Shown here: positions 1 through 8,024 of the stretch, piece by piece
Layout of the letters: every line of letters starts with the position of its first letter
Numbering within the stretch: the first letter of the stretch is position 1
Notes under the pieces: generated by a model
Database searches by the model: none
What the model saw: the letters and a program-made list of their open reading frames with translations, nothing else
What the model was told of the DNA's origin: nothing
Source of the DNA: an uncultured Collinsella sp.
GTDB lineage: Bacteria > Actinomycetota > Coriobacteriia > Coriobacteriales > Coriobacteriaceae
Length of the DNA: 64,000 nucleotides
Assembly (NCBI GenBank): GCA_902470805.1
Contig: CABRHX010000010.1
Span: forward strand, 11,971 to 75,970
Reading direction: 5' to 3'
Program-made: the position numbers and the translations under genes

Positions 1-249
1 CAACCGCAGGCAGTCGCCGACTACTATCGCGAAAGGAATGACGAGTTGGTCGCCATCACGCAAGAGCTCGCTGCGAAGATGCGCGAAATGCGCACGGTCG
101 ATTGGCAGAAGAAACAAAGTGCACGCGCTGCTATGCGCGTTGCAATCAAGCGTCTGCTCAAACATCATAAGTATCCGCCAGAGGGCATGGAGTCGGCACT
201 GGCCACCGTGATGGATCAGTGCGAACTCTGGGCCGACAATGCAGCATAG
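1..249 (+). CDS. hsdR: Type I restriction enzyme R subunit (HsdR), C-terminal end
   Basis: The reading frame is open from the first base of the window and ends with TAG at 247-249, so only the last 82 residues are present. The fragment is helical and basic and matches the C-terminal region of EcoEI-like HsdR proteins. HsdR is the ATP-dependent translocase and endonuclease subunit of a type I restriction system; its helicase and nuclease motifs lie upstream of this window. The assignment rests mainly on position: hsdM begins 14 bp downstream on the same strand. Internal TTG or GTG codons could be read as starts, but nothing suggests a separate small gene. Confidence 0.75.
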   Translation, partial: QPQAVADYYRERNDELVAITQELAAKMREMRTVDWQKKQSARAAMRVAIKRLLKHHKYPPEGMESALATVMDQCELWADNAA

Positions 250-263
250 GGAGTTAAAACAGC

Positions 264-1787
264 ATGGCTAAAAGCAAGGCTAAGGACACCAAGAAGAACA
301 CGGCCGATGTTGGCTTTGAGGACCAACTGTGGAACGCCGCAGACGTGCTGCGCGGCAACTTGGACGCTGCTGAGTACAAAAACGTCGTATTAGGCCTCAT
401 TTTCCTGAAGTACCTCTCGGACCGTTTCGACGAACGCTATCTAGAGCTCGTCGCAGAGGGTTACGGCGACGAGGAAGATCGTGACTGCTACATGGAGCAG
501 AATGTCTTCTTCGTTCCCGAAGAAGCACGTTGGGCGAACATCTCACAGGCGGCGCATACGCCCGAAATTGGCCAGATCATTGACAATGCCATGCGCGCCA
601 TCGAGCGCGAGAACGACAAGCTCAAAGACGTGCTGCCCAAGAACTTCGCTCGTCCCGAACTAGATAAGCGACGCTTAGGCGACGTCGTAGACTTATTCAC
701 AAACGTACAAATGACCGATAACGAGAGCGAGAAGGACCTGTTAGGGCGCGCATACGAATATTGCCTACAGAAATTCGCATCAATGGAGGGCAAAAACGCC
801 GGTGAGTTCTATACGCCGTCGTGCATCGTGCGCACGCTAGTTGAAATCCTCCAGCCTTTCCACGGTCGTGTGTACGACCCCTGCTGCGGCAGCGGAGGCA
901 TGTTCGTGCAGTCCGCCGCCTTCGTCGAGCACCATGGCGGCAACGTGGTACAGGACATCACTATCTTTGGCCAGGAGAGCAACCCTACCACGTGGAAGCT
1001 CGCAAAGATGAACCTCGGTATTCGCGGCATCGAGGCCGATTTGGGCAACTATGCAGACACCTTCAGCGCCGACCAGCACAAGAATGAAAAGTTTGACTAT
1101 GTGTTGGCAAACCCACCCTTCAACCTCAAGAACTGGGGCGGCGAAGCGCTGCAGGAAGACGTACGTTGGAAGTACGGCATGCCGCCCACGGGCAACGCCA
1201 ACTTCGCTTGGATGCAGCATATGATTTGGCATCTTAACGGCACGGGCAAGATTGGCCTCGTATTGGCAAACGGGTCGCTTTCGAGCCAGACGAGCGGCGA
1301 GGGCGATATCCGACGCGCTATCGTAGAGGACGATTTGGTCGAGGGCATTGTAGCCATGCCGGGGCAGCTGTTCTACAGCACCCAAATTCCCGTGTGTCTG
1401 TGGATCCTGAACAAGAAGAAGGCTCAGTCCGGCAAGACGCTATTCATCGATGCCCGCGAAATGGGCACCATGGTCTCTCGCAAACTACGCGAGTTTACCG
1501 AAGAGGACATCAACAAAGTTGCATCCGCATTCGACTCCTTCCGCAAGGGCGAGTTCGAGCCCGTGAAGGGGTTCAGTGCCATAGCGGATTTGGATGAAAT
1601 CGCCAAGCAAGATTTCATCCTGACGCCCGGTCGCTACGTAGGCATTGCCGAGCTCGAAGACGACGGCGAGCCGTTTGAGGAGAAGATGGCACGCCTAACC
1701 AGCGAGATTTCAAAGTGCTTTGAAGAGTCCAACCGCTTGCAGGAGCAAATTAAGAAGAACTTGGAGGCGATTGGGTATGGACTCTGA
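264..1787 (+). CDS. hsdM: Type I DNA adenine methyltransferase, M subunit
   Basis: This 507-residue protein is the full expected length for HsdM. An N-terminal helical HsdM_N domain is followed by an N6-adenine methyltransferase domain. The S-adenosylmethionine motif I, DPCCGSGG, lies near residues 204-211, and the catalytic motif IV, NPPF, near residue 283. The segment GEFYTPSCIVR just before motif I is typical of the family. Together with HsdS it forms the modification enzyme, and with HsdR the restriction complex. GGGAG lies about 9 bp before the ATG. The gene overlaps the start of the downstream hsdS by 11 bp, so translation is probably coupled. Confidence 0.95.
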   Translation: MAKSKAKDTKKNTADVGFEDQLWNAADVLRGNLDAAEYKNVVLGLIFLKYLSDRFDERYLELVAEGYGDEEDRDCYMEQNVFFVPEEARWANISQAAHTPEIGQIIDNAMRAIERENDKLKDVLPKNFARPELDKRRLGDVVDLFTNVQMTDNESEKDLLGRAYEYCLQKFASMEGKNAGEFYTPSCIVRTLVEILQPFHGRVYDPCCGSGGMFVQSAAFVEHHGGNVVQDITIFGQESNPTTWKLAKMNLGIRGIEADLGNYADTFSADQHKNEKFDYVLANPPFNLKNWGGEALQEDVRWKYGMPPTGNANFAWMQHMIWHLNGTGKIGLVLANGSLSSQTSGEGDIRRAIVEDDLVEGIVAMPGQLFYSTQIPVCLWILNKKKAQSGKTLFIDAREMGTMVSRKLREFTEEDINKVASAFDSFRKGEFEPVKGFSAIADLDEIAKQDFILTPGRYVGIAELEDDGEPFEEKMARLTSEISKCFEESNRLQEQIKKNLEAIGYGL

Positions 1788-2340
1788 GATCGTTCTTTCC
1801 GATGTAATTACCGATATTGCAGCAGGACCTTTTGGCTCAAATCTAAAGGTATCTTGTTTTGTCCCATCTGGTTTCCCCATTATTGATGGCGCAAATCTAA
1901 AGGGATTTAAGGTTACAGACAACCTTACGAAGTTTGTTACTGAAGAAAAAGCGAGGTCACTCTCACGTTCAATTGCTAAAAGAGGTGATGTAGTTGTCAC
2001 GATCAGCGGCACACTCGGACAAATCGCCTATATCCCAGAGGATTCTGCCTACGAAGAGTATTTGTGCTCCCAACGGCAGTTTAAGGTGACCTTCGACACT
2101 TCAAAAGTATACGTTCCATATCTCGTTTTCTATTTTCACACCAGAGAGGGACGAGGCAAGCTTCTTGCATTTGCAAATCAAACGGGAGTACCGGCCTTAG
2201 CCCAGCCAACAAAGAATTTCAAACGAATTAGGCTCGAATTGCCAGACCTCGAACAGCAGAGAAAAATAGCATTAATAGCTGAACTTCTTACAACAAAAAT
2301 CGAAGCCAACGCTAAACTAAATGGCTATTTAGCTGCGTAA
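1777..2340 (+). CDS. hsdS: HsdS specificity subunit, half-length (one target recognition domain)
   Basis: ATG at 1777 overlaps the end of hsdM. The product has only 187 residues: one target recognition domain (residues 1 to about 150) and one helical conserved repeat ending in AKLNGYLAA. A normal HsdS has two such units and about 350-420 residues. The frame stops directly after a 16-bp site (2317-2332) that recurs three more times downstream. Beyond the stop, the DNA reads as the 3' end of a second hsdS on the opposite strand. The truncation is therefore best explained by DNA inversion rather than decay. In this configuration the operon would give a half-subunit. Some half-subunits dimerise into working S proteins, so activity cannot be excluded. 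Confidence 0.85.
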   Translation: MDSEIVLSDVITDIAAGPFGSNLKVSCFVPSGFPIIDGANLKGFKVTDNLTKFVTEEKARSLSRSIAKRGDVVVTISGTLGQIAYIPEDSAYEEYLCSQRQFKVTFDTSKVYVPYLVFYFHTREGRGKLLAFANQTGVPALAQPTKNFKRIRLELPDLEQQRKIALIAELLTTKIEANAKLNGYLAA

Positions 2341-3370
2341 GATTGACCTTCGAGACATCGATTTCGCCTGACATGAGTTTAGGGAGAAGGGCGTCGCGGA
2401 GTGCGGCAAGCAGTTCATTTTCAATCGCATTTGCGCAAATCGCTGAATAGTATGGCTGAAGCCGGTCGTCAAAAGCGTGCAGACTTTCTTTTGGAGGAAT
2501 CGGAACCGGAAGGGCATTAAGAATCTTTGTGGTCATACTAGGAACGGCTGAACCAGAATTCATGGATGCCAGATCGAGTCGCTTGATGAACTGATATGCG
2601 TACTTTGCAACGTTGGGGCTTTTAGGCACTGCATAGAACATCGTGTCTACCGTCCAAAACTTTTCTCTAACATACATGACATTATTCAACGAACCCTTTC
2701 TTGGAACCAGGACAGATTCGCCGCTATAGAGAAAGCGATCGACGGAACGCATATAGCCACCGGAGCCATAAACGGGGATATTTCCATCATTAAGTTTTTT
2801 GTGATCCTTGCCATACCTGATCTCAAGTAGATCCTCCAGCGTGCCCATTGGCCACTCTGCAGCTTGTTCGCCAGCCGTATAGTTTGAATACAGAACGTCG
2901 CATGCCTTTACTAAATAGCCATTTAGCTTAGCGTTGAGCTCAATTTTATTGTCTAGTAAAACCAAGACGCCAGAAATAGCGGTCTGTGTTTCGTGATCCG
3001 GAACACAGACCGGGCATAGATGAACGTGATTGCGATTTATGCCCGGCACGGCGCTTGCAGTTAAGTAGTCTCGCCATGGAATAGTTTTGAGTAGGTAATA
3101 AACGAACTTAGGATCATTGCCCTTAAAGTCTGTCGAGTACAAAGACGTATTTAATGGCCAGCAAGCTGCATCAGAGAAAAAAACTTGGCCAATAGTTCCG
3201 TAGCGTCCAGTTACGACGCATGGACCCTTAACGGCGGCTTCCGAATGCGTGCCCGTTTGTCCCGAAGATGAGAAAACCGGATAGGGGCCATCAACCCTGC
3301 TGCTGGAAGGGAGGTCAAACCCCCTTTTTAGATTAACAATCTCTCCCAAGGTCTTTTGCGTCCAGCTCAT
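2312..3370 (-). CDS. hsdS: HsdS specificity subunit, full length, opposite strand
   Basis: This 352-residue HsdS has the complete plan. Target recognition domain 1 spans about residues 1-140. A central conserved helix contains KIELNAKLNGYL (about 141-155). Domain 2 spans about 165-310. The C-terminal conserved helix contains LPKLMSGEIDVSKV. The 16-bp site lies in its central helix (2911-2926) and again at its very 3' end (2317-2332), so its second half is a movable cassette. Its ATG overlaps the stop of the upstream recombinase gene, so the two are probably co-transcribed and translationally coupled. Inversion between the two sites would move domain 2 behind the hsdM-linked hsdS start. Confidence 0.9.
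   Translation of the reverse strand: MSWTQKTLGEIVNLKRGFDLPSSSRVDGPYPVFSSSGQTGTHSEAAVKGPCVVTGRYGTIGQVFFSDAACWPLNTSLYSTDFKGNDPKFVYYLLKTIPWRDYLTASAVPGINRNHVHLCPVCVPDHETQTAISGVLVLLDNKIELNAKLNGYLVKACDVLYSNYTAGEQAAEWPMGTLEDLLEIRYGKDHKKLNDGNIPVYGSGGYMRSVDRFLYSGESVLVPRKGSLNNVMYVREKFWTVDTMFYAVPKSPNVAKYAYQFIKRLDLASMNSGSAVPSMTTKILNALPVPIPPKESLHAFDDRLQPYYSAICANAIENELLAALRDALLPKLMSGEIDVSKVNLTQLNSHLV
2317..2332 (+). repeat. hsdS recombination site S1
   Basis: CTAAATGGCTATTTAG, with arms CTAAAT and ATTTAG around the asymmetric centre GGCT. It lies at the 3' end of the hsdM-linked hsdS and at the same time at the 3' end of the opposite-strand hsdS. Proposed crossover site. Confidence 0.8.
2911..2926 (-). 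repeat. hsdS recombination site S2 (inverted)
   Basis: Exact reverse complement of S1, lying in the central conserved helix of the full-length opposite-strand hsdS. S1 and S2 are inverted relative to each other, so recombination would invert the 0.6 kb between them. Confidence 0.8.
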
Positions 3371-4323
3371 TCCAAATACTTCCTGTGCGAAGCCTTCACA
3401 TTGCTCTGATTAACCATGGCGTAGTACATGGTTGTGTCTATTTTCGCATGGCCCAACAGCTTTTGCACCTGCTCTATGGGCATTCCCTTGTCGATTGCAT
3501 GGGTGGCAAGCGTACGGCGAAACTTATGCGGATGAACGCGGTTGATACCGGCGCTTCTGCCTAGGTCACGTAAACGGAGTTCTATGCTCCCCACCGTAAT
3601 ACGTCGAGCTGAGGAATCGAGCGCGACAAATAATGCAGGACTCTTGTCAGCACGGCTCGAAAGATATTCCGTAAGATGAAGCTTAGCGCGCGCATCGAAG
3701 TAAACGGGGCGCTGCTTATTTCCCTTTCCCATTACAAGGCATTCGCGCTCGTGCAGATTGACATCCTTCCTGTCGAGTCGCACAAGTTCGCCAATACGCA
3801 TGCCCGTCGAAGCGAGTAGATCAACGATGGCAAGATCTCGCTTGGACTCACAGGCGTCCCGCAATACCTCCAGTTCCTCATCGCTAAGCACCTCTTTGGT
3901 TACTTGAGCTGTTTTGACGCGACGAATGCGCCTTACAGGACTTTTCACAATGTAATCCTCATCTTCAAGCCACGAAAAGAAGCTCGACATGATACGACGT
4001 ATATTATCGATTGTGACCTTACTAGAACCGCGTTTCACCTCGTAATCATTGAGATAGCGGCGCAAGTCGTCGCTCTCAACCTGGGTATAGGGCTTAGCAA
4101 GCGCTGTGTTCATATGCCGTAGGGTTGCCTCATAGTATGCAATGGTTTTAGGAGAGCATCCCTCGACCTCTTTAGCGGTGAGAAAGAGCGCAAGCAGATC
4201 TTGCCCTGGCTCTGTTTGTTTCGGTCCGAGTACCCGTCTAAGCGTAATGGTTAGATGTTTGAGCTGGTGTGAGTCGAGAAGGCCCTGCATTTCCGAAAGT
4301 ACGGTATTGATGACAGTTTCCAC
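3367..4323 (-). CDS. Tyrosine recombinase, probable hsdS invertase
   Basis: This is a phage-integrase family recombinase. An N-terminal SAM-like core-binding domain is followed by a catalytic domain with the full set of active-site residues: Arg in STGMRIGELV, Lys in MGKGNKQR, His and Arg in HPHKFRR, His in LLGHAKID and the nucleophile Tyr in TTMYYA. I place the start at GTG 4323 because GAAAGG lies 6 bp upstream. A GTG at 4353 is in frame but has no ribosome-binding site. It sits between hsdS segments that carry inverted 16-bp sites and overlaps the following hsdS by 4 bp. By analogy with known hsdS invertases (for example in Streptococcus pneumoniae and Bacteroides), it is inferred to flip specificity cassettes. 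Nothing else here suggests a prophage. Confidence 0.92.
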   Translation of the reverse strand: METVINTVLSEMQGLLDSHQLKHLTITLRRVLGPKQTEPGQDLLALFLTAKEVEGCSPKTIAYYEATLRHMNTALAKPYTQVESDDLRRYLNDYEVKRGSSKVTIDNIRRIMSSFFSWLEDEDYIVKSPVRRIRRVKTAQVTKEVLSDEELEVLRDACESKRDLAIVDLLASTGMRIGELVRLDRKDVNLHERECLVMGKGNKQRPVYFDARAKLHLTEYLSSRADKSPALFVALDSSARRITVGSIELRLRDLGRSAGINRVHPHKFRRTLATHAIDKGMPIEQVQKLLGHAKIDTTMYYAMVNQSNVKASHRKYLE

Positions 4324-4382
4324 GCTGTTCCTTTCGTCGAGTACGATAGCCACAGTGTGGACGGCGCGTTGTACATAGTGAA

Positions 4383-4398
4383 GTAAATGGCTATTTAG
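4383..4398 (+). repeat. hsdS recombination site S3
   Basis: Same orientation as S1 with a single difference at the first base (G for C). It lies immediately upstream of the silent cassette and next to the recombinase promoter region. Confidence 0.75.
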
Positions 4399-4997
4399 AA
4401 GAACAGTGCGAAGCGGTTGCCAATCACGAAAAAGGTTTCGCTGTCGAACTTTCCTCGCTATGCGATTTAGTGAAAGAGAAAGCCGATTACAATGAGGCTA
4501 ACTTTGATACCTACGTTTCAACAGAGTCTCTGCTCCCTGGCAAGAAGGGTAGGCAGGCACCATCGTCCCTGCCCCAAACCGGAAAAGTTACAGTTTACAA
4601 GGCCAGAGACATTCTGATTTCGAACATTCGCCCATACTTTAAAAAGATCTGGTACGCAGACCGAACTGGAACCTGCTCGGGTGATGTCCTAGTGTTTAGA
4701 GCCAAGCAACCTGAGCAGTCCGGTTACCTCTATTCATGCATGCGCAGCGATGCTTTCTTCGATTACATCATGAAGAGCGCAAAGGGCACAAAGATGCCAA
4801 GAGGGGACAAAAAGCAGATGCTCACTTATAAAGTTGCAAGTAATCCAAGTGGAGCAACCGTTGATTTTATTGAATCAGCGCTTAGCCAAGCATCGAGCTC
4901 AAGTAAAGAGAAACACAGTCTCGCCGCTCTTCGCGACGTTCTCCTCCCTAAATTAATGTCAGGAGAAATCGACGTCTCAAAGGTCGATCTTAAGCAG

Positions 4998-5013
4998 CTA
5001 AATAGCCATTTAG
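4998..5013 (-). repeat. hsdS recombination site S4 (inverted)
   Basis: Exact reverse complement of S1, at the 3' end of the silent cassette. The flanking 90 or so bases are a diverged inverted copy of the region next to S1. The four sites alternate in orientation across 2.7 kb. Confidence 0.8.
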
Positions 5014-5054
5014 CTAAGTCTCTACGGCAGCTCGGACGCCATGTCTCGCCGCAC

Positions 5055-5092
5055 AAAAACGGGGCGGCCCGCACTCCTGCGAGCCGCCCCGT
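5055..5092 (-). terminator. Rho-independent terminator of the zinc-ribbon gene
   Basis: A perfect 10-bp stem (5059-5068 with 5083-5092) is followed on the minus strand by five T residues. It lies just after the stop of the minus-strand gene at 5135. Confidence 0.8.
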
Positions 5093-5134
5093 GCCCCTAG
5101 CTATCGCGTCATAAGGCTAACCAGCGCCACTCCC

Positions 5135-6472
5135 CTACTTACCAAATATCGCGCCAAACAAACCCTTGCGTTTGGGCTTTTCCTCTCGGTAGGAACCCTC
5201 GGCAGCTGCCGCCGCCTGCCGCGGTTGCTCACCGCCTCCTCGGCGCACGATCTGGTATAGGAACGGCGATTTAACGTATTTGACCTCGATGGGCGTGGCG
5301 TGCACGGTGCTTTCGCTCGACAGCATCACGTTGGGATTGAGCGGTGCCACCACATGCGTCTCGCGTTTGTCGCTAAACACCACCGCGGCCGCGCGACCCG
5401 TCTGGCCGTTCACGGCAATGCGCACCTGCTCGCCATCGCGGCCGTCCGTCGCCGGACGATCGACAAAGTAGACCGGCACCATCACCAGGCCGTCCTTGTG
5501 CTTGCGAGCCTTGCGCGCCCACGTGCGGATGCTCTTTTTATTGAGCCCCAACACCGCCTCGGCATCGTTGCCGGCAATATCGAGCGCCAGCTTATCAATA
5601 ACCACCTGGTCCTTGGTGGACACATCGACGGAAACGACGCGGAAGTCACCTTCCTGCATGGCGGGATCGAACGGCCCCACCTTGCCAAAGTCCCACGGCT
5701 CCAAAATGCCCATAAGACGAACATCCAGGTAGTTGGCCCTGGGATATGCCCAGTCGAGCACCTCGTAGTACACCAGGGTCTCCTTGCTCAGGCCCTTGCC
5801 CGGGAAGGACGCCATCATGCGCAAATCCGCGAGCGCCATGGGGAAATAGAAGAGCATCATGTCATTTTGGATCGCGTCTTCCACGTCATGCCCGGCTAAG
5901 GCCTCCGGGTACTGGCGCACCAACTGCAGCGCGTTGGCACGTGCCTGCTGCGGCGATATCTCACAGGGGACGCCCTGTTCGGGAACGTATTCGGCACCCA
6001 CGCCCATGGTCAGGCGCTTACTAAACGTGCCGGGCTTGAGAAGGTCAGCCATACCGATTTTGTTGCCGCATGACGGGCACTCAAACACGCGCTGGGTCGA
6101 TGACCCCTCAAAGGACGCGCCGCAGAAGGGGCAGGGAATGCTCACGTGCGTCGCCTCTTGGAACTCCTGCGCCGTGCCGCGGTCCTCCCACAACAGATGC
6201 TCCAGAACCGACTGATTGCGCCAGTGCGCATTGAAGAAATACCAGTCCGGGTCCTCCGGGCGCTCGAGCTGCGAGACGTGCGTGAGCTTGAGCAGCCCAT
6301 CAACCACCGTCAGCGGCGTATGACGGATACCTAGGGCGCTCTTGGGCTCCCCCGCATCGGCCTGCCACGGAACGACCGTGCCGCAATAGGCGCACTCAAA
6401 GCTGCGCTTTGCCTGGTGCGAATACATGGGGCCGCCGCAGTTTTGGCATTTAATGGCAAACATCTCGTCCAT
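5135..6472 (-). CDS. Double zinc-ribbon protein of unknown function
   Basis: The 445-residue product opens with a zinc ribbon (Cys9, Cys12, Cys27, Cys30). A second one follows at about Cys114, Cys117, Cys132 and Cys135. A long middle region has no motif that I can name, and the protein ends in a short basic tail. No signal peptide or clear membrane segment is visible, so it is probably cytoplasmic. AAAGGAGG lies about 9 bp before the ATG. It is transcribed alone, with a terminator after it and a divergent metal exporter upstream. The ribbons suggest binding of nucleic acid or protein, but no function can be stated. Confidence 0.8.
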   Translation of the reverse strand: MDEMFAIKCQNCGGPMYSHQAKRSFECAYCGTVVPWQADAGEPKSALGIRHTPLTVVDGLLKLTHVSQLERPEDPDWYFFNAHWRNQSVLEHLLWEDRGTAQEFQEATHVSIPCPFCGASFEGSSTQRVFECPSCGNKIGMADLLKPGTFSKRLTMGVGAEYVPEQGVPCEISPQQARANALQLVRQYPEALAGHDVEDAIQNDMMLFYFPMALADLRMMASFPGKGLSKETLVYYEVLDWAYPRANYLDVRLMGILEPWDFGKVGPFDPAMQEGDFRVVSVDVSTKDQVVIDKLALDIAGNDAEAVLGLNKKSIRTWARKARKHKDGLVMVPVYFVDRPATDGRDGEQVRIAVNGQTGRAAAVVFSDKRETHVVAPLNPNVMLSSESTVHATPIEVKYVKSPFLYQIVRRGGGEQPRQAAAAAEGSYREEKPKRKGLFGAIFGK

Positions 6473-6732
6473 GGAAACGTCCTCCTTTGCACAGGGCTGT
6501 CGACATTAAGTATGTCGAGCAAATCGACGCGTGCCCATACCCATGTGGCCCAAAATGGGGCACTCGGTCGGACGGGAAGGCGCAGTGAACTCGATGTCGC
6601 GCGGGCAGTCGTCCCCTCCGCCACGCGCCCGTTAGCTCCAGCAGACCATTGCTGCATTTTCTGAGCATCGGTACACGTTGCGTCTGCGCGAGCTACACTA
6701 TCCCCTTAAACATGATTGTGAGGACGATCGTT

Positions 6733-7914
6733 ATGCTATTTGTAAATCGGCTGGTACATACGCTTGTTCCCGGCAGCGAGGGCGAGCCGGTCGATACAAC
6801 CTGTCGCACTAACGCGGGTTTTGCCGCAAGCCTCATTTGCATCGGCCTCAACATCACGCTGTGCCTGGCCAAGGGCATAGCTGGTCTGCTCGCGGGCTCC
6901 GTCTCGCTTATCGCCGATGCCTTCAACAACCTTTCCGACGCCTCGAGCAACATCGTGAGCCTGCTCGGATTCCGCCTTGCCAGCCGCCCGGCCGACGAGG
7001 GGCACCCCTATGGTCACGGCCGCTACGAGTACCTCGCCGGCTTGTTTGTCGCCGTTCTCGTTTGCGCCGTCGGCATCAACCTGATCTTGGAGTCGGTCAC
7101 CAAGATCATCAAGCCCTCCCCCACCGCGTATTCGGCGCTCTCCATGGCAGCCCTTGTCCTGTCCATGCTCGTCAAGTTTTGGATGGCGGCGTTCAACCGC
7201 ACGCTGGGCAACCGCATCGATTCCGAGACGCTTATCGCCACGGCGCAGGACTCCAAGAATGACGTCATCACCTCGGCCTCGGTCCTGGCCGCAGCGCTTA
7301 TTTCGCAGACGACCAGCTTTGACCTCGATGGCTGGGCGGGCCTGGGCGTGGGCATCTTCATCTGCATCAGCGGCATGGGCCTGGTGCGCGACGCCATCAG
7401 CCCGCTGTTGGGGCAAGCGCCCGACCCCAAGCTCGTCCAGGCAATCCGCGACAAGATCATGTCGTATCCGCAGGTCTTGGGCACGCACGACCTCATGGTG
7501 CACGACTACGGTCCCGGCCGCCAGTTTGCCAGCGCACACGTGGAAATGCCCGGCGAGGGCGATGCGTTTGAACATCACGAGATCCTGGACACCATCGAGC
7601 ACGATATCAAACGGCAGATGGGCATCGGTATCACGCTGCACTGCGACCCCATCGCCACCACCGGCGACGACCTGCGTGGCTGGGTCAAGCGCGGCATAGC
7701 GCAAATCGACCCCACGCTCTCCATCCATGACCTGCACGAGCACGACGGGTTCGTTTCGTTTGACCTGGTGCGTCCCGACGGCTTTGACATATCCGACGAG
7801 GAGCTGCTGGAGCTCGTCACGCGCATCGTGCACGAGCGCCGGCCCGATGCCTCGTGCGTCGTCACATTTGACTCGGGCTTCAGCTCGCCCGACCGTCCGG
7901 CCGAGCAGCTGTAA
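6733..7914 (+). CDS. Cation diffusion facilitator (CDF) family metal exporter
   Basis: This 393-residue membrane protein has the CDF signature. DAFNNLSD in the second membrane helix and DSKNDV in the fifth supply the Asp-rich metal site. The loop HPYGHGRYEYLA is a family hallmark. A cytoplasmic C-terminal domain of about 170 residues (His- and Asp-rich, with HDLMVHDYG) follows the six membrane helices and is longer than in the smallest members. The protein should export divalent cations (Zn, Mn or Fe) in exchange for protons; the ion cannot be told from sequence. ATG 6733 is preferred because of GTGAGG about 9 bp upstream; ATG 6712 is also possible. Confidence 0.9.
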   Translation: MLFVNRLVHTLVPGSEGEPVDTTCRTNAGFAASLICIGLNITLCLAKGIAGLLAGSVSLIADAFNNLSDASSNIVSLLGFRLASRPADEGHPYGHGRYEYLAGLFVAVLVCAVGINLILESVTKIIKPSPTAYSALSMAALVLSMLVKFWMAAFNRTLGNRIDSETLIATAQDSKNDVITSASVLAAALISQTTSFDLDGWAGLGVGIFICISGMGLVRDAISPLLGQAPDPKLVQAIRDKIMSYPQVLGTHDLMVHDYGPGRQFASAHVEMPGEGDAFEHHEILDTIEHDIKRQMGIGITLHCDPIATTGDDLRGWVKRGIAQIDPTLSIHDLHEHDGFVSFDLVRPDGFDISDEELLELVTRIVHERRPDASCVVTFDSGFSSPDRPAEQL

Positions 7915-7924
7915 TCGACAGCAA

Positions 7925-7996
7925 AACGGGTCGCAGGACCGCCGACCAACGCGCCTACGCGCCCGGTCACGCGATCCTGCGTCCCGTTTTTGTTTG
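7925..7996. terminator. Bidirectional terminator-like hairpin between convergent genes
   Basis: An imperfect long stem (around ACGGGTCGCAGGA with TCCTGCGTCCCGT) ends in TTTTTGTTT on the plus strand and TTTT on the minus strand. It lies between the convergent CDF gene and the PASTA-like gene. Confidence 0.65.
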
Positions 7997-8024
7997 CACT
8001 GCTAAGGCTCTAGCCGCTCGAGCG

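Larger units (their letters stand above)
4383..5114 (+). pseudogene. hsdS: Silent hsdS 3' cassette (promoterless TRD plus C-terminal conserved region)
   Basis: The frame is open through a 16-bp recombination site (4383-4398, encoding VNGYLEEQCE), then through one target recognition domain, and ends in LPKLMSGEIDVSKV followed by a second site at 4998-5013. It lacks a start region of its own: the frame runs upstream into the recombinase promoter area with no recognisable hsdS N-terminus. A GTG at 4470 is only an internal codon. I read it as a storage cassette that becomes the second half of an HsdS after inversion. The last 25 or so codons run into a terminator hairpin. Its 3' end (about 4905-5013) is a diverged inverted copy of 2317-2410, as expected for alternative hsdS ends. 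Confidence 0.8.

Noticed and set aside
3367..4323. Integrase as a sign of a prophage or genomic island end
   Set aside because: No phage genes or tRNA attachment site were seen; the hsdS segments and inverted sites on both sides explain it as an invertase.
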